This document shows, piece by piece, positions 54,062-63,800 of a stretch of DNA of 64,000 nucleotides. The translations under genes and the position numbers were made by a program. Position 1 is the first letter of the stretch; each line of letters opens with the position of its first letter. The notes below the pieces were generated by a model. The model saw only the letters and a program-made list of their open reading frames with translations, was not told the DNA's origin and did no database searches. The stretch is from Saccharothrix luteola (GTDB lineage: Bacteria > Actinomycetota > Actinomycetes > Mycobacteriales > Pseudonocardiaceae), in the NCBI RefSeq assembly GCF_020859565.1, contig NZ_JAJHUO010000019.1, positions 1 through 64,000 on the forward strand, written 5' to 3'.

Positions 54062-54320
54062 TGCGCCCCGGCCGCGTCCCGTCGGCGGTTGACCGAGCGG
54101 GCGGCCGGGACCCCGCTGCCGGTCACCGCCCAAGGTGTCCCACCACTCCTGCCTCCTCCGACGGCACGCGACCGACGACATAGGCGGCAAGGGGTTCAGA
54201 CCGGTCGTGGTGGGTAGCCTGCCGGTGCCGTGCCATGGGTACGGCGGGACCGCGCCAGTGGTGGGCCAGGCTCGACGCGGTGCCGTTGAGCAGACAGCGC
54301 GCCCCACGGCGGTCTGGTCG

Positions 54321-54393
<73 letters not shown>

Positions 54394-54526
54394 ACCACCG
54401 AGGCGCACCGCCCACGTCATCCAGTGCATCGACTTGGACGAGTTCCGGAGCCGGCGGTCCAGGAGAATCGACGCCACGTGGCGAACCGCACCGTCCGGTC
54501 GTGTCCACCGCCGCTATGGTCGAGCC

Positions 54527-54735
54527 GTGAGTGCCGAGCGGGACGTGCGGGCATGGCCGCGTCTGGCTGGCTTGGCGCACGCGGTGTACGGCACGGACGG
54601 TTTCGACCTCGCGCTGCTCGACCCCGCCGACCGCACCACGCCGCGGGTCCTCATCGGGGAGTCGGCGGAGAAGTTGGTCCACCTGTACGGCGCCTGTGAC
54701 CGCGACCGCACCTGGCCGCGGCTGGTTTCCGCCTC
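54527..54735 (+). pseudogene. DUF6817-like gene, 3' part lost
   Basis: From GTG 54527 the frame begins SAERDVRAWPRLAGLAHAVY, then GTDGFDLALLDPADRTTPRV and LVHLYGACDRDRTWPRLV, the first two thirds of DUF6817-type proteins (GTDGFD and GACDRDRTW are the signature parts). The expected continuation (a D-R-F/W-T/S-G segment and FVDLTIANE-like end) is missing: after about 54,735 the frame runs antisense into the MDR oxidoreductase gene. Confidence 0.6.
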
Positions 54736-54789
54736 GTCGTGTCGTCGGCTGAGCGGGCGGTGTCCGCGCCCGACCGTCGCGACCGGTCC

Positions 54790-55797
54790 TCAGCCCGGTT
54801 GGTCGACCGTGATGACGACCTTGGCCCGGGCGTGCTCCAGTTCGAGGTACCGGACGGCCTCCGGGGCCTCGGGCAGCGGGTACGTCCGGTCGATGACCGG
54901 GACCACCTCGCCCGACTCCGCCAGCCCGGCCAGCGTCGCCAGGTTCTCCCGGCTCGTCTTCGTGTTCAGCGCGACGAAGCGCTGGCTGACGAAGCGGGAC
55001 GTCAGCGCGGCCTTGACGCTCAGGCCCATCGGCCCGACGAGGCTGCCGCCGTCCGACACGCCGCCACCGCTGAGCACCAGGACCCCCTGGGGCGTCAGGG
55101 CCCGCCGGAGGTCGGTCAGGGAGCGGTTCGCCACGAGGTCGAAGACGACGTCGTAGCGCTGCCCGCTCGCGGCGAAGTCCTCTTCCTCGTAGTCCACGAC
55201 GTGGTCCGCGCCGATCGCCCGGAGCAGGTCGACGTTCCTCGTGCTGCACACCGCGGTCACCTCGGCGCCGAACGACTTGGCGATCTGCACGGCGAACGTG
55301 CCGACGCCGCCGGAGGCCCCGTTGACCAGCATCCGCTGTCCCGGACGGGCTCCGGCCAGGTCGCGCACGCCCATGAGGGCGGTGTTGCCCGCCACCGGCA
55401 TCGCCGCCGCCTGCTCGAACGTCAGCGCCGCCGGCTTGCGCGCCACCAGTTCCTCCGGCGCGCACACGTACTCGGCGAACGCGCCGTCGGCGAAGCCGAG
55501 GTCGCCGAACACCTCGTCACCGGGTCGGAACCGGGTCACGCGCCGGCCGACCGCCTCCACCCGACCGGCGAAGTCACGACCCCGGATGCGCCGCTTGGGA
55601 CCGGACCAGCCGAAGGCCGCCGGCATCACCACGCGCGCGAGGCGCGGGTCGCCGCGCATGACGTGCCAGTCGGCTGCGTTGACCGACGCCGCGTGCACCC
55701 GGACCAGCACCTCGTCGTCGGCCGGTGTCGGGGTGTCCACCTCCGCCAACCGCAAGGTGTCGGACGAGCCGTAGCGGTCCTGGACGATCGCCTTCAT
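54790..55797 (-). CDS. MDR-family NAD(P)-dependent oxidoreductase (quinone-reductase-like)
   Basis: A 335-residue protein from ATG 55797 with GGAGG upstream. The N-terminal domain is the GroES-like fold (MKAIVQDRYGSSDTLRLAEV, RIRGRDFAGRVEAVGRRVTR), and MLVNGASGGVGTFAVQIAKS is the Rossmann NAD(P)-binding motif near residue 150. The zinc ligands of true alcohol dehydrogenases are absent, so it belongs to the zinc-free quinone-oxidoreductase-like branch. It probably reduces enones or quinones. The gene is leftward and separated from the hydrolase gene by 137 bp. Confidence 0.9.
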   Translation of the reverse strand: MKAIVQDRYGSSDTLRLAEVDTPTPADDEVLVRVHAASVNAADWHVMRGDPRLARVVMPAAFGWSGPKRRIRGRDFAGRVEAVGRRVTRFRPGDEVFGDLGFADGAFAEYVCAPEELVARKPAALTFEQAAAMPVAGNTALMGVRDLAGARPGQRMLVNGASGGVGTFAVQIAKSFGAEVTAVCSTRNVDLLRAIGADHVVDYEEEDFAASGQRYDVVFDLVANRSLTDLRRALTPQGVLVLSGGGVSDGGSLVGPMGLSVKAALTSRFVSQRFVALNTKTSRENLATLAGLAESGEVVPVIDRTYPLPEAPEAVRYLELEHARAKVVITVDQPG

Positions 55798-55934
55798 GGG
55801 GGCCTCCGTGGCGTGCGGGTGCGTGGCCGGCCTGCCGGAAGCGTCGGCTCTGGCGGCGACGGTAGAGGAGCGCACGCCGTGCGGACATCAGGGAGGAACC
55901 CTAAGGGGGACACGGATTTCGCGGCACGGCGTCG

Positions 55935-56858
55935 TCAGTTGGAGTGGGCGGTGATCCAGCGGGTCAGGACGTCGAGGTAACCGGGCGCCAGGTGGCCGCC
56001 GTCGACGAGGACGCGGTGGTCGGCGCCCGGGAACACCTCGACGGTCAACGTCGCCCGCGGGTCGCGGTCGGGGTGCGTGGCGGCGGCGGTGAACAGCTCG
56101 ACGCTCTCGGTGACCGGGACCAGCTCGTCCGCGCCGCCGAAGACCGCCAGGTGCGGGCAGCGCAGGCGCAGCGCGTCCGGGATCGGGTCGTGGTCCAGCT
56201 TGCGCTTCATGGACTCCCAGAGGCGCTCGTCCACGTCGGCCCAGTTCTCGACGAACTCGGGTGGCGACGGCTCATCCTCGAACCGCCGGTTCGCCTCCGC
56301 GAAGTCGGCGTCGCGCCGACCGGCTTCGACCACGCGGTCGTATGCGGCCAGAGCGGCGTCGACACCCTTGTCGGTGACGCCTTCCGTCCCCCTCAGCCAG
56401 GTGGCCACCGCGTAGCGGTCCTGGGCGGCGTACGTCATGCCCGGTGTGCCGCTGGTGACCACCCACGGCACGTCGTCGCGCAGGGTGGCCGCGCGCAGGA
56501 CCACCCCGCCGCCCTCGCTGTGGCCGAACAGCCCGGTGGCCCCGGCCCGCACGCCGGGCTGACCGCGCAGGAAGTCCAGCGCGGCGGCGGCGTCGGCGGC
56601 CAGGTCGGCCGGCGTCGAGTCGCGCCAGTCGCCGGACGAGCCGCCGACGCCGCGCTTGTCGTAGGACAGCACGGCGAACCCGGCGGCCACCAGGTGCGCG
56701 CGGATCGCCGGGAAGTAGCCGCCGTTGTCCCGGTCGGACGGTCCCGAGCCGCCGACCATGACCACGGCGGGCGCCGGCTCGCCGGTGCCGGGCGCGGTCA
56801 GCGAACCCGCCAACGTCACGCCCGCGCCGGCGACGGTGATGTCGCGAAGGTTCCCCAT
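55935..56858 (-). CDS. Alpha/beta hydrolase
   Basis: A 307-residue protein from ATG 56858; GTG 56873 is possible but has no better binding site. VVMVGGSGPSDRDNGGYFPA carries the oxyanion region, FAVLSYDKRGVGGSSGDW follows, and ATGLFGHSEGGGVVLRAATL contains the nucleophile elbow GHSEGG. LAVFGGADELVPVTESVELF and FPGADHRVLVDGGH supply the acid and the His. The fold fits dienelactone-hydrolase-like/prolyl-peptidase-like esterases. No secretion signal. Substrate unknown. Confidence 0.88.
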   Translation of the reverse strand: MGNLRDITVAGAGVTLAGSLTAPGTGEPAPAVVMVGGSGPSDRDNGGYFPAIRAHLVAAGFAVLSYDKRGVGGSSGDWRDSTPADLAADAAAALDFLRGQPGVRAGATGLFGHSEGGGVVLRAATLRDDVPWVVTSGTPGMTYAAQDRYAVATWLRGTEGVTDKGVDAALAAYDRVVEAGRRDADFAEANRRFEDEPSPPEFVENWADVDERLWESMKRKLDHDPIPDALRLRCPHLAVFGGADELVPVTESVELFTAAATHPDRDPRATLTVEVFPGADHRVLVDGGHLAPGYLDVLTRWITAHSN

Positions 56859-56936
56859 GGGATCGAGTATCACCCGGCCGTGGTCGTGGCGGGCGGGTGC
56901 GCGGCGGCGGTTTTATCGTCGGCCCAGGAGGTCCAC

Positions 56937-58943
56937 GTGGTCGAACGGGTGGAGGTCGGGCGCGGCGCGCGGCGCGCGGTGGTCGCGGTGATCATGCTCG
57001 GGATGCTCCTCGCCGCCCTCGACCAGACGATCGTGGCGACCGCGCTGCCGACCATCGTCAGCGACCTCGGCGGTGGCGGGCACCTGTCCTGGGTGGTCAC
57101 GTCCTACCTGCTCGCCGAGACCGTCATGACCGCGCTGATCGGCAAGTTCGGCGACCTGTTCGGCCGCAAGCGGGCGTTCCTGACCAGCGTCGCGCTGTTC
57201 CTGGTCGGCTCGTTCCTGTGCGGTTGGGCCGATTCGATGACGTGGCTCATCCTGGCGCGCGCGGTGCAGGGGCTCGGCGCGGGCGGGCTGATGGTGACCT
57301 CGGCCGCCGTCATCGCGGACGTCGTGCCGCTGTCGGAGCGCGGCAAGTACCAGGGGTTCATCGGCGCGGTGTTCGGCGTGGCCACGGTGGTCGGCCCGCT
57401 GCTCGGCGGCCTGTTCGTGGACCACCTGAGCTGGCGCTGGGCGTTCTACGTCAACCTGCCGCTCGGCGTGGTGGTGCTGGCCGTCGGCGCGTTCGCGCTG
57501 CCCGGCGTGGGTGTGTCCGGTTTGCGTGGCACTGCCCGGCCGAAGATCGACTACCTGGGCATCCTGCTCGTCTCCCTGGCCGCGACCGGCCTCACCCTCG
57601 TCACCAGTTGGGGCGGCGTGCAGTACCCGTGGGCGTCGCCGACGATCATCCTGATGGCGATCGGGTCGGTGATCGCGCTCGGCCTGTTCGTGGTCGTGGA
57701 GAACCGGGCCGCCGAACCGATGCTGCCCATGCGCCTGTTCCGCGACCGCGTGTTCACCGTGTGCGTGGTGCTCAGCTTCGTGGTCGGGTTCGCGATGCTC
57801 GGCGGCGTCACGTTCCTGCCCACCTACCTGCAGTACGTGCACGGCGCGTCGGCCACCCAGTCGGGCCTGGAGATGCTGCCGCTGGTGCTCGGCCTGCTCG
57901 TCGCCTCGATCACGACCGGCAACGTGATCAGCAAGACCGGCCGCTACCGGGTGTTCCCGATCGTCGGCAGCCTGCTCATGGTCGGCGGGCTGCTCCTGCT
58001 GTCCCGGCTGCAGCCGGAGACGTCGTTCTGGCAGGCGTCGACGTACATGCTCGTGCTCGGCCTCGGTGTCGGCATGTGCATGCCGGTCGCGATGGTGGTC
58101 GTGCAGAGCACCAGCAGCTACGAGGACCTCGGCGTGGCCACGTCCGGGGTGAGCTTCCTGCGCACGTTGGGCAGTTCGTTCGGCGTGGCGGTCTTCGGCA
58201 CGGTGTACGCGAGCACCCTGCCGGACAACCTCGCCGCCGCCGTCCCACCGGGCGTCGACCCGGCCGCCGCGGCGAACGTGCAGGCCCTGCACGCCCTGCC
58301 GGACCAGCTCAAGGCCCCGATCATCGCCGCGTACGCCGACACCCTGCACCTGGTGTTCCTGTCCGCCGCTCCGGTCGCCGCGGTCGCGTTCCTGGTCGCC
58401 CTGTTCCTCAAGGAAGTCCCGCTGCGCGACACCGCCCGTGCCGCCGCGACCGAGGTGGGCGACAACTTCGCCGCGCCGCACACGTCCGACTCCGGCGACG
58501 AGCTGGCGAAGCTGGTCGCCCTGATCGTCAGCCGCGAGCGCCGCGACCCCACGCCGGACGTGCTGCGCGACTCGGGTGTCCCGCTCACGCACGCCCAGGC
58601 GTGGCTGCTGGTCAAGGTGTTCCGGCAGAGCGTCGACCACGGCCACGCCACCCTCGAACGACTGGCCGAGGCCACGAAGGTGCCCGCGGGCGTCTTCGAA
58701 CCGGTGGCCCGCCAACTCCAGACCAGGGGCTACGTCACCGAATCCGACGCCCGCTACCGCTTCACGCCTCAGGGCACCGAGGTGTTCACCGACCTGGTCG
58801 CCGCCTGGCGCCGCTGGTTGCTCGTCAAGCTCACCGACTGGCACTGCGACGAGCCCGAGTTCACCGACGCGGTCGACCGCGTGGCCACCGAGCTGACCAC
58901 CAGCGGCCGGGCGCTGACCCGCCACCCCGTCGCCGTCCGCTGA
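56937..58943 (+). CDS. DHA2-type MFS exporter with C-terminal winged-helix domain
   Basis: A 668-residue protein from GTG 56937, with AGGAGG at ribosome-binding distance, divergent from the hydrolase gene. The first 500 residues are a 14-helix drug:H+ antiporter: LDQTIVATALPTIVSDLGGG, GKFGDLFGRKRAFLTSVALF, GPLLGGLFVDHLSWRWAFYV, and FLRTLGSSFGVAVFGTVYAS near the end. After the last helix (AAVAFLVALFLKEVPLRDTA) about 150 residues resemble a MarR-like winged helix (HATLERLAEATKVPAGVFEP, RQLQTRGYVTESDARYRFTP). The transporter should export hydrophobic drugs. The fused domain may sense cytoplasmic ligand or bind DNA; that is inference. Confidence 0.9.
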   Translation: MVERVEVGRGARRAVVAVIMLGMLLAALDQTIVATALPTIVSDLGGGGHLSWVVTSYLLAETVMTALIGKFGDLFGRKRAFLTSVALFLVGSFLCGWADSMTWLILARAVQGLGAGGLMVTSAAVIADVVPLSERGKYQGFIGAVFGVATVVGPLLGGLFVDHLSWRWAFYVNLPLGVVVLAVGAFALPGVGVSGLRGTARPKIDYLGILLVSLAATGLTLVTSWGGVQYPWASPTIILMAIGSVIALGLFVVVENRAAEPMLPMRLFRDRVFTVCVVLSFVVGFAMLGGVTFLPTYLQYVHGASATQSGLEMLPLVLGLLVASITTGNVISKTGRYRVFPIVGSLLMVGGLLLLSRLQPETSFWQASTYMLVLGLGVGMCMPVAMVVVQSTSSYEDLGVATSGVSFLRTLGSSFGVAVFGTVYASTLPDNLAAAVPPGVDPAAAANVQALHALPDQLKAPIIAAYADTLHLVFLSAAPVAAVAFLVALFLKEVPLRDTARAAATEVGDNFAAPHTSDSGDELAKLVALIVSRERRDPTPDVLRDSGVPLTHAQAWLLVKVFRQSVDHGHATLERLAEATKVPAGVFEPVARQLQTRGYVTESDARYRFTPQGTEVFTDLVAAWRRWLLVKLTDWHCDEPEFTDAVDRVATELTTSGRALTRHPVAVR

Positions 58944-59062
58944 CCGCATTTTGCGGAGAACCCCACTTGCGCCTGTGAAACAGTGACGGCCGGGAGTCAC
59001 GGTTCTCTCAGGTCGGCGCTTGTCCGGATGCGGCGCGCCGACGGTGGAGGGGGGATGGTCGC

Positions 59063-60574
59063 ATGGTCGTGGACGAAGGGGTGAGCACCACCCAACTGAG
59101 GTTGCAAGGCGAGATCGTCGCGTTGTTGGAGCGCTGCGAGAGCCTGCGCGCCGAGCGGGGGCGCACCATGCTGGTGAGCCTGCTGTCCGACGTCCTCGGT
59201 GAGCAGGTGCCCTTGGAGGGTTCCGAGGTCCACCTCCAGCTCCTCGGCCTCGTCCGGTGGTGCTGCCGCCACGCCGGCGGGTTGCGCTACCTGGTCGACT
59301 GCCTCCGGTTGGTGGACCCCCACTCGCCCGAGACCGCCCAGTTGGTCGAGCTGGGGGACGAGTGGGTGGCCTTCCGGGCGCTGCCGACGGGGGACTGGGA
59401 CCGGCTGGCGAAGGCGTTGCGGTCGGTGCGGCTCTCCGACGACCCGTTCGAGGAGCGGCGTGAGCTGCGCCGCCTGGCCGACGTGGCCACCGACGGGCAC
59501 TGCGACGACCTGCCCGCGCGGTGCCGGTCCGTGTGGTCGCTGTTCCTGCACCTCGCCGACCACAACGCCGGTCCGGGCGCCCTGCTGCCCGCCATGGTGC
59601 TGGTGGACTGCCTCGCCGGACGCCTCGAGGACGGCGCCCTGGCGGCGGAGCTGCGCCGCTGCAACTGGAGGTTGGCGGAGAAGTTCGAGGTGACCGATCT
59701 GGTCGAGGAAGCCCGTTGGCGCAACGAAACGAAGGCCGACGGCGATGACTCCGATGTGGTGCACCTCGTCTTCGAGGTCGATCCGGATCCGGTCGACCAG
59801 GCCAAGGTGGTGCTCTCGCACTGGTTGAACTGGGAGGGTGCCGGTTGGCACGGCCGTCGTCGTGGTGATGCCGCGATCCGGCGGGACGACTTGGAGGCGG
59901 AGGTCGACCGGGTGATCGCGGAGTTGGAGGCCGAGTTGGGCGTGACGCCGGCGGCCGAGCACGTCAGTGCCATCGTGGTGGAGTTCGCGCTGCCCTGGGA
60001 GATGATCAACACCGCGGTCGAATTCTGGCCGAAGGCTTCCCCGGCCGATGTCAGCGTGCCGTTGGCGGTGGATCACCCGGTGTTGGTGCGGAGCCTGGAG
60101 CGGACGCGGGCGCAGCGGTACTGGTTGGTGTGGAAGCAGCGGTGGAACGCGATCTCCGCGGAGGCCGCGCGCCCGTACTGGAGTCGGACCAACGGCGGGT
60201 GGGACCTCACCGGCATGGCGGTGGACCTGAACGACACCTCGATCGTGTCGCTGGTGCTCAGCGAGCCGCCGGGTGATCGTCGGGGTAGGGCGTGGCACGA
60301 GGCGGCGATGGCGTTCAGGGCCGGCATCCCGATCATCATCTGGGATCGGGAGGACTGTTCGACCAGTCACTTCCACGAGGCCGTGACGCGGTTGTTCGCC
60401 GAGGGGGAGGTGCGTCGGTTGCCGGATCGGTTGGCCCGGTTGCGCCGGGAAGCGCTGCGCACGAATGAGTCAGATGGGCCGCACGCGGGCCGGAGTCTTG
60501 CCGTATTGTGGGACGACGCGGAGCGTCTACCGGAACCTCTGGCCTCTGGGTGGGGTTCGCAGGGAGGTATCTGA
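59063..60574 (+). CDS. EAD2/VMAP-C-like conflict protein
   Basis: A 503-residue protein from ATG 59063 behind a G-rich purine run. Residues 10-95 look like effector-associated domain 2 (IVALLERCESLRAERGRTML, LLGLVRWCCRHAGGLRYLVD). The C-terminal 300 residues have the VMAP-C pattern: VFEVDPDPVDQAKVVLSHWL, VEFALPWEMINTAVEFWPKA, VLVRSLERTRAQRYWLVWKQ and AFRAGIPIIIWDRED. VMAP proteins are the middle component of vWA-MoxR-VMAP type ternary conflict systems. The next genes on the strand, overlapping by TGATG, encode a small protein and a vWA-like/NB-ARC/TPR protein. Confidence 0.8.
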   Translation: MVVDEGVSTTQLRLQGEIVALLERCESLRAERGRTMLVSLLSDVLGEQVPLEGSEVHLQLLGLVRWCCRHAGGLRYLVDCLRLVDPHSPETAQLVELGDEWVAFRALPTGDWDRLAKALRSVRLSDDPFEERRELRRLADVATDGHCDDLPARCRSVWSLFLHLADHNAGPGALLPAMVLVDCLAGRLEDGALAAELRRCNWRLAEKFEVTDLVEEARWRNETKADGDDSDVVHLVFEVDPDPVDQAKVVLSHWLNWEGAGWHGRRRGDAAIRRDDLEAEVDRVIAELEAELGVTPAAEHVSAIVVEFALPWEMINTAVEFWPKASPADVSVPLAVDHPVLVRSLERTRAQRYWLVWKQRWNAISAEAARPYWSRTNGGWDLTGMAVDLNDTSIVSLVLSEPPGDRRGRAWHEAAMAFRAGIPIIIWDREDCSTSHFHEAVTRLFAEGEVRRLPDRLARLRREALRTNESDGPHAGRSLAVLWDDAERLPEPLASGWGSQGGI

Positions 60575-60858
60575 TGCCGAGTCGGCGTGCCCCCGATACC
60601 AGACGCACAGTGGTTGCTAATTCACCTGTTAGGCGTAGCAGTCGGTTCACTCGAAATGGTGAGATAGTAGTCGATTCCCAGGTGTATCCCCGATTATCCT
60701 CCCTGTTCGGAATCGATCCACTTCGTCAACGCGCACTGATGCCGCGATGGGGCGCTAAGGTGGTGCCCAAGCCATGGTTCCCTGATTCCGGGCGCACTGG
60801 CATTGAATCGGCTCATCGATCCGAACCCGGGTGTCGTGCCCGCACCGGAAGGATGTGA
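60574..60858 (+). CDS. Small basic protein coupled between VMAP-like and NB-ARC genes
   Basis: A 94-residue ORF from ATG 60574, overlapping the VMAP-like stop by TGATG and preceded by AGGGAGGT five bases upstream. It is Arg-rich (RRAPDTRRTVVANSPVRRSS) with no recognised domain. It ends two bases before the next start, its stop region providing GGAAGGA for that gene. It may be a regulatory or effector peptide or simply a coupling ORF; AT content is higher here than in the neighbours. Confidence 0.4.
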   Translation: MPSRRAPDTRRTVVANSPVRRSSRFTRNGEIVVDSQVYPRLSSLFGIDPLRQRALMPRWGAKVVPKPWFPDSGRTGIESAHRSEPGCRARTGRM

Positions 60859-60860
60859 CG

Positions 60861-63800
60861 GTGCGCGTCGACCCTGAGGACGGTGTCGCGGGTGTGACCG
60901 CAGGTCCGGACGCCCACGAGTGGACGGCGGAGGCGCTGCGGGACGTGCTCGCGCCCCTCGTCGGCCAGTCCCGCGACCTCGTGGTCGCGGTCGATGACGG
61001 TCCGGCGATGTCGATCTGGGGGTCGACTGTCGAGTCCTTCACCCGTGCTCTCGTCGAATCCGGGGTTTTCGGTGAGGTCACCGTGTGCGCCCTCGGCGTC
61101 GACGACGGCGGTCGGGCGGTGCTGCGCGGCTCCGGCGGGGCGAGCCCGCCGGACATGGTCGGTTCCGGGCGGCGTCTGCTGCTCGCGCTGACCGACGCCG
61201 TCGACCCGGCCTGGCGGTCGGGTGGCGCCTGGACGTCGCTGCGCGAGCTGGGCGCCGCGCACTCGGTGGCCGTGGTCAGCCCGCTGTCGTGGTGGACCGC
61301 CTGCCGCACCGGCCTCGACCTGCACCGACTGCGCCTGCGGGCGTCCGAGCCGGGCGCGCCGAACCACTTCTACGAGTGGGAGCCGCAGGTCGACGTGCCC
61401 GGCCTCTACGACGACCTCGGTGACGTGGTCCCGGTGTCGTTCGTCGAACTGGCCCCGGCGGGTCTGCGCGAGTGGGCCACCCTCGCCGCGGCCGCCGGGT
61501 GGGCGAACCTGGGCGCGGCCCTCGTGCCGGTCGGGTCGGACCTGGCGCCCGGGGCGGTGCCGGACCACTCGGATGATGTGACCTTCAGCGCCGCGGAACT
61601 CGTCGCCGCGTACCGCTCGACCGCCTCGAAGGTCGTGTTCGACCTCGCCGTCCACTGCGCCGTCGCGCCCCTGGAACTGCCCCTCCTCGTTCGCATCCTC
61701 GAGCTGCTGCACCCGGAGGCGGGCCGCCCGGCCCTGTCGGAATTCCTCGGCGGCCCGCTGGTGGCGATCGTGCCGCGCGGGTCCGACGACCGCGAGAATC
61801 GAGTGGTCTTCAGGTTCGTGCGGGAGGGCATTCGGGAGGAACTGCTCGCGCACGGCCGTCGTGTCGACACCGAGCGGGTGCGCAAGGTGGTCCGCCATTA
61901 CCTGGATGAACGCCGGCCGGTGGTGGCGGGGTTCGAATGGTCGCTGGACGACGAGCCGGTATCGGTCACTTCGCCCATTGTCGCGTCGCCGCACGTGGCC
62001 GAAGCCGAGCGAGCGGTGCTGGGGGCCTGGTCAGGGGTTCACCTCCACCGCTATTCCACGCCGCAAGAGCACCCCGGAGTAGAGCCGCCGTCGGCCGTCG
62101 GGAATGATGAGGCGCGCGCGGTTATACACGCTGACGAGCATGACCGAACACGTGTTCGTGAGGACACGGTCGACGTCGATCGAAATGCGGGAGGATTAGA
62201 GGTGACTGCCGTCGAGCAGGAAGAAAGGAGAAGGACTCTCGCATCGCCCGTCTTCGGCGGAGTGCCACCGAGGAACGTCAACTTCACCGGGCGGGCGGAC
62301 CTCCTCCAAGAGCTCGAACGGCGTCTGGTCCGGGGCGGGACCGCGGCCGTGCTGCCCGAAACGCTGCACGGCATGGGCGGGGTGGGCAAGTCTCACCTGG
62401 CCATCGAGTACGCCTACCGCAACCGCGCGAACTTCGACCTGATCTGGTGGGTGCCCGCCGAGCGGTCGGTCAAGATCGTCAACTCGTTGGTGGAACTGGG
62501 ACAACGCCTGGGCCTCGAAGGCGGCGCCGAATCGAACGTGGCGGTCCAGCAGGTGCTCGACGCCCTGCGCAGCGGCAACCACGCCAAGGTCCCGACCAAC
62601 TGGCTGCTCATCTTCGACAACGCCGACAGCCCCGACGCCGTGCAGGAGTACCTGCCCACCGGCGGCACGGGACGCATCCTGGTCACCTCGCGCAATTCCC
62701 AGTGGTTGAGCGTCGCCCGCCCGCTCGAGGTCAACGTGTTCCAGCGCTCCGAGAGCGTTCAGCTGTTGCGCCGACGTGACCCCGAACTCAGCGAGGAGGA
62801 CGCCGGTCGCCTGGCCGAGGCGTTGGGCGACCTGCCGCTCGCCATCGCGCAGGCGGCGGCGTGGCGCGTGGAGACGGGCATGCCCGCCGACGAGTACCTG
62901 GAACTGCTGGCCGAGAAGCAGCTGGAACTGCTCAACGTCACCACGACCCTCGACTACCCCGAGTCGGTGGCGGCGATGTGGGACCTGTCGCTCAACGAGC
63001 TCAAGCGCAAGAACCCGTCGGCGCTGCGGTTGCTGCAGGTGTGCGCCTTCCTGTCGCCGGAGCCGATCAACCGCACGATGTTCAGCTACAGCCGCAACAT
63101 CACCGGTGTGCCGCCCGAGCTGTCCCGGGTCCTGCGCGACCGCTTGCGGCTCAACGAGGCCATCCGCGACATCAACCGCTTCGCGTTGGTGCGCGTCGAC
63201 CACCGCACGAACTCCATCGAGCTGCACCGCCTCGTCCAAGCCGTGCTCATCAGCCAGATGAACGAGGGCGACCGCGCGGTCATGCGCAACGCGGCGCACC
63301 TGATCCTGGGTGAGAACGACCCGGAGGCGCCGGAAGAGCCCGACAACTGGCCGACCTACGTCGACCTGAGCGCGCACCTGGCCGCCTCGAACGCCTACGA
63401 GAGCGATGCCGAGTCGGTCCGGTCGCTGCTCCACAACCAGGTCCAGTTCCTCTACCGGTGGGGCGAGCACAAGCGCAGCGCCGAGCTGTCCGAGCGGATG
63501 TACAAGAACTGGGTGGAGCGGTTGGGGGAGGACCACCCGGAGACCCTGCGGATGGGCCGTTGGTACGGCTTCATGCTCTGGGTGGAGGGCCGGTACGCCG
63601 AGGCGACCCCGTTCAACCTGGAACTGCTGGACCGGCATCGCCGCGTTTACGGTGAGGAGCACGAGGCAACCATCGTGGCCGTGGGCCAGGTCGCGTCGGA
63701 CAAGCGGGCGGAGGGCGACTTCGTCGGTGCGCTGGAGCTGTCGAAGCGCAACTACGACATCTGCGTGCGCTATCTCGGCGACGAGGATCCGGTGACCCAT

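Noticed and set aside
56897..59000. Frames of about 690 residues on both strands across the exporter gene
   Set aside because: Both are shadows; the transporter frame alone shows membrane helices and family motifs.
60574..60858. FxSxx-COOH peptide of an Fxs-type system
   Set aside because: The small protein ends in TGRM and lacks the F-x-S-x-x terminus; no radical SAM gene is present.
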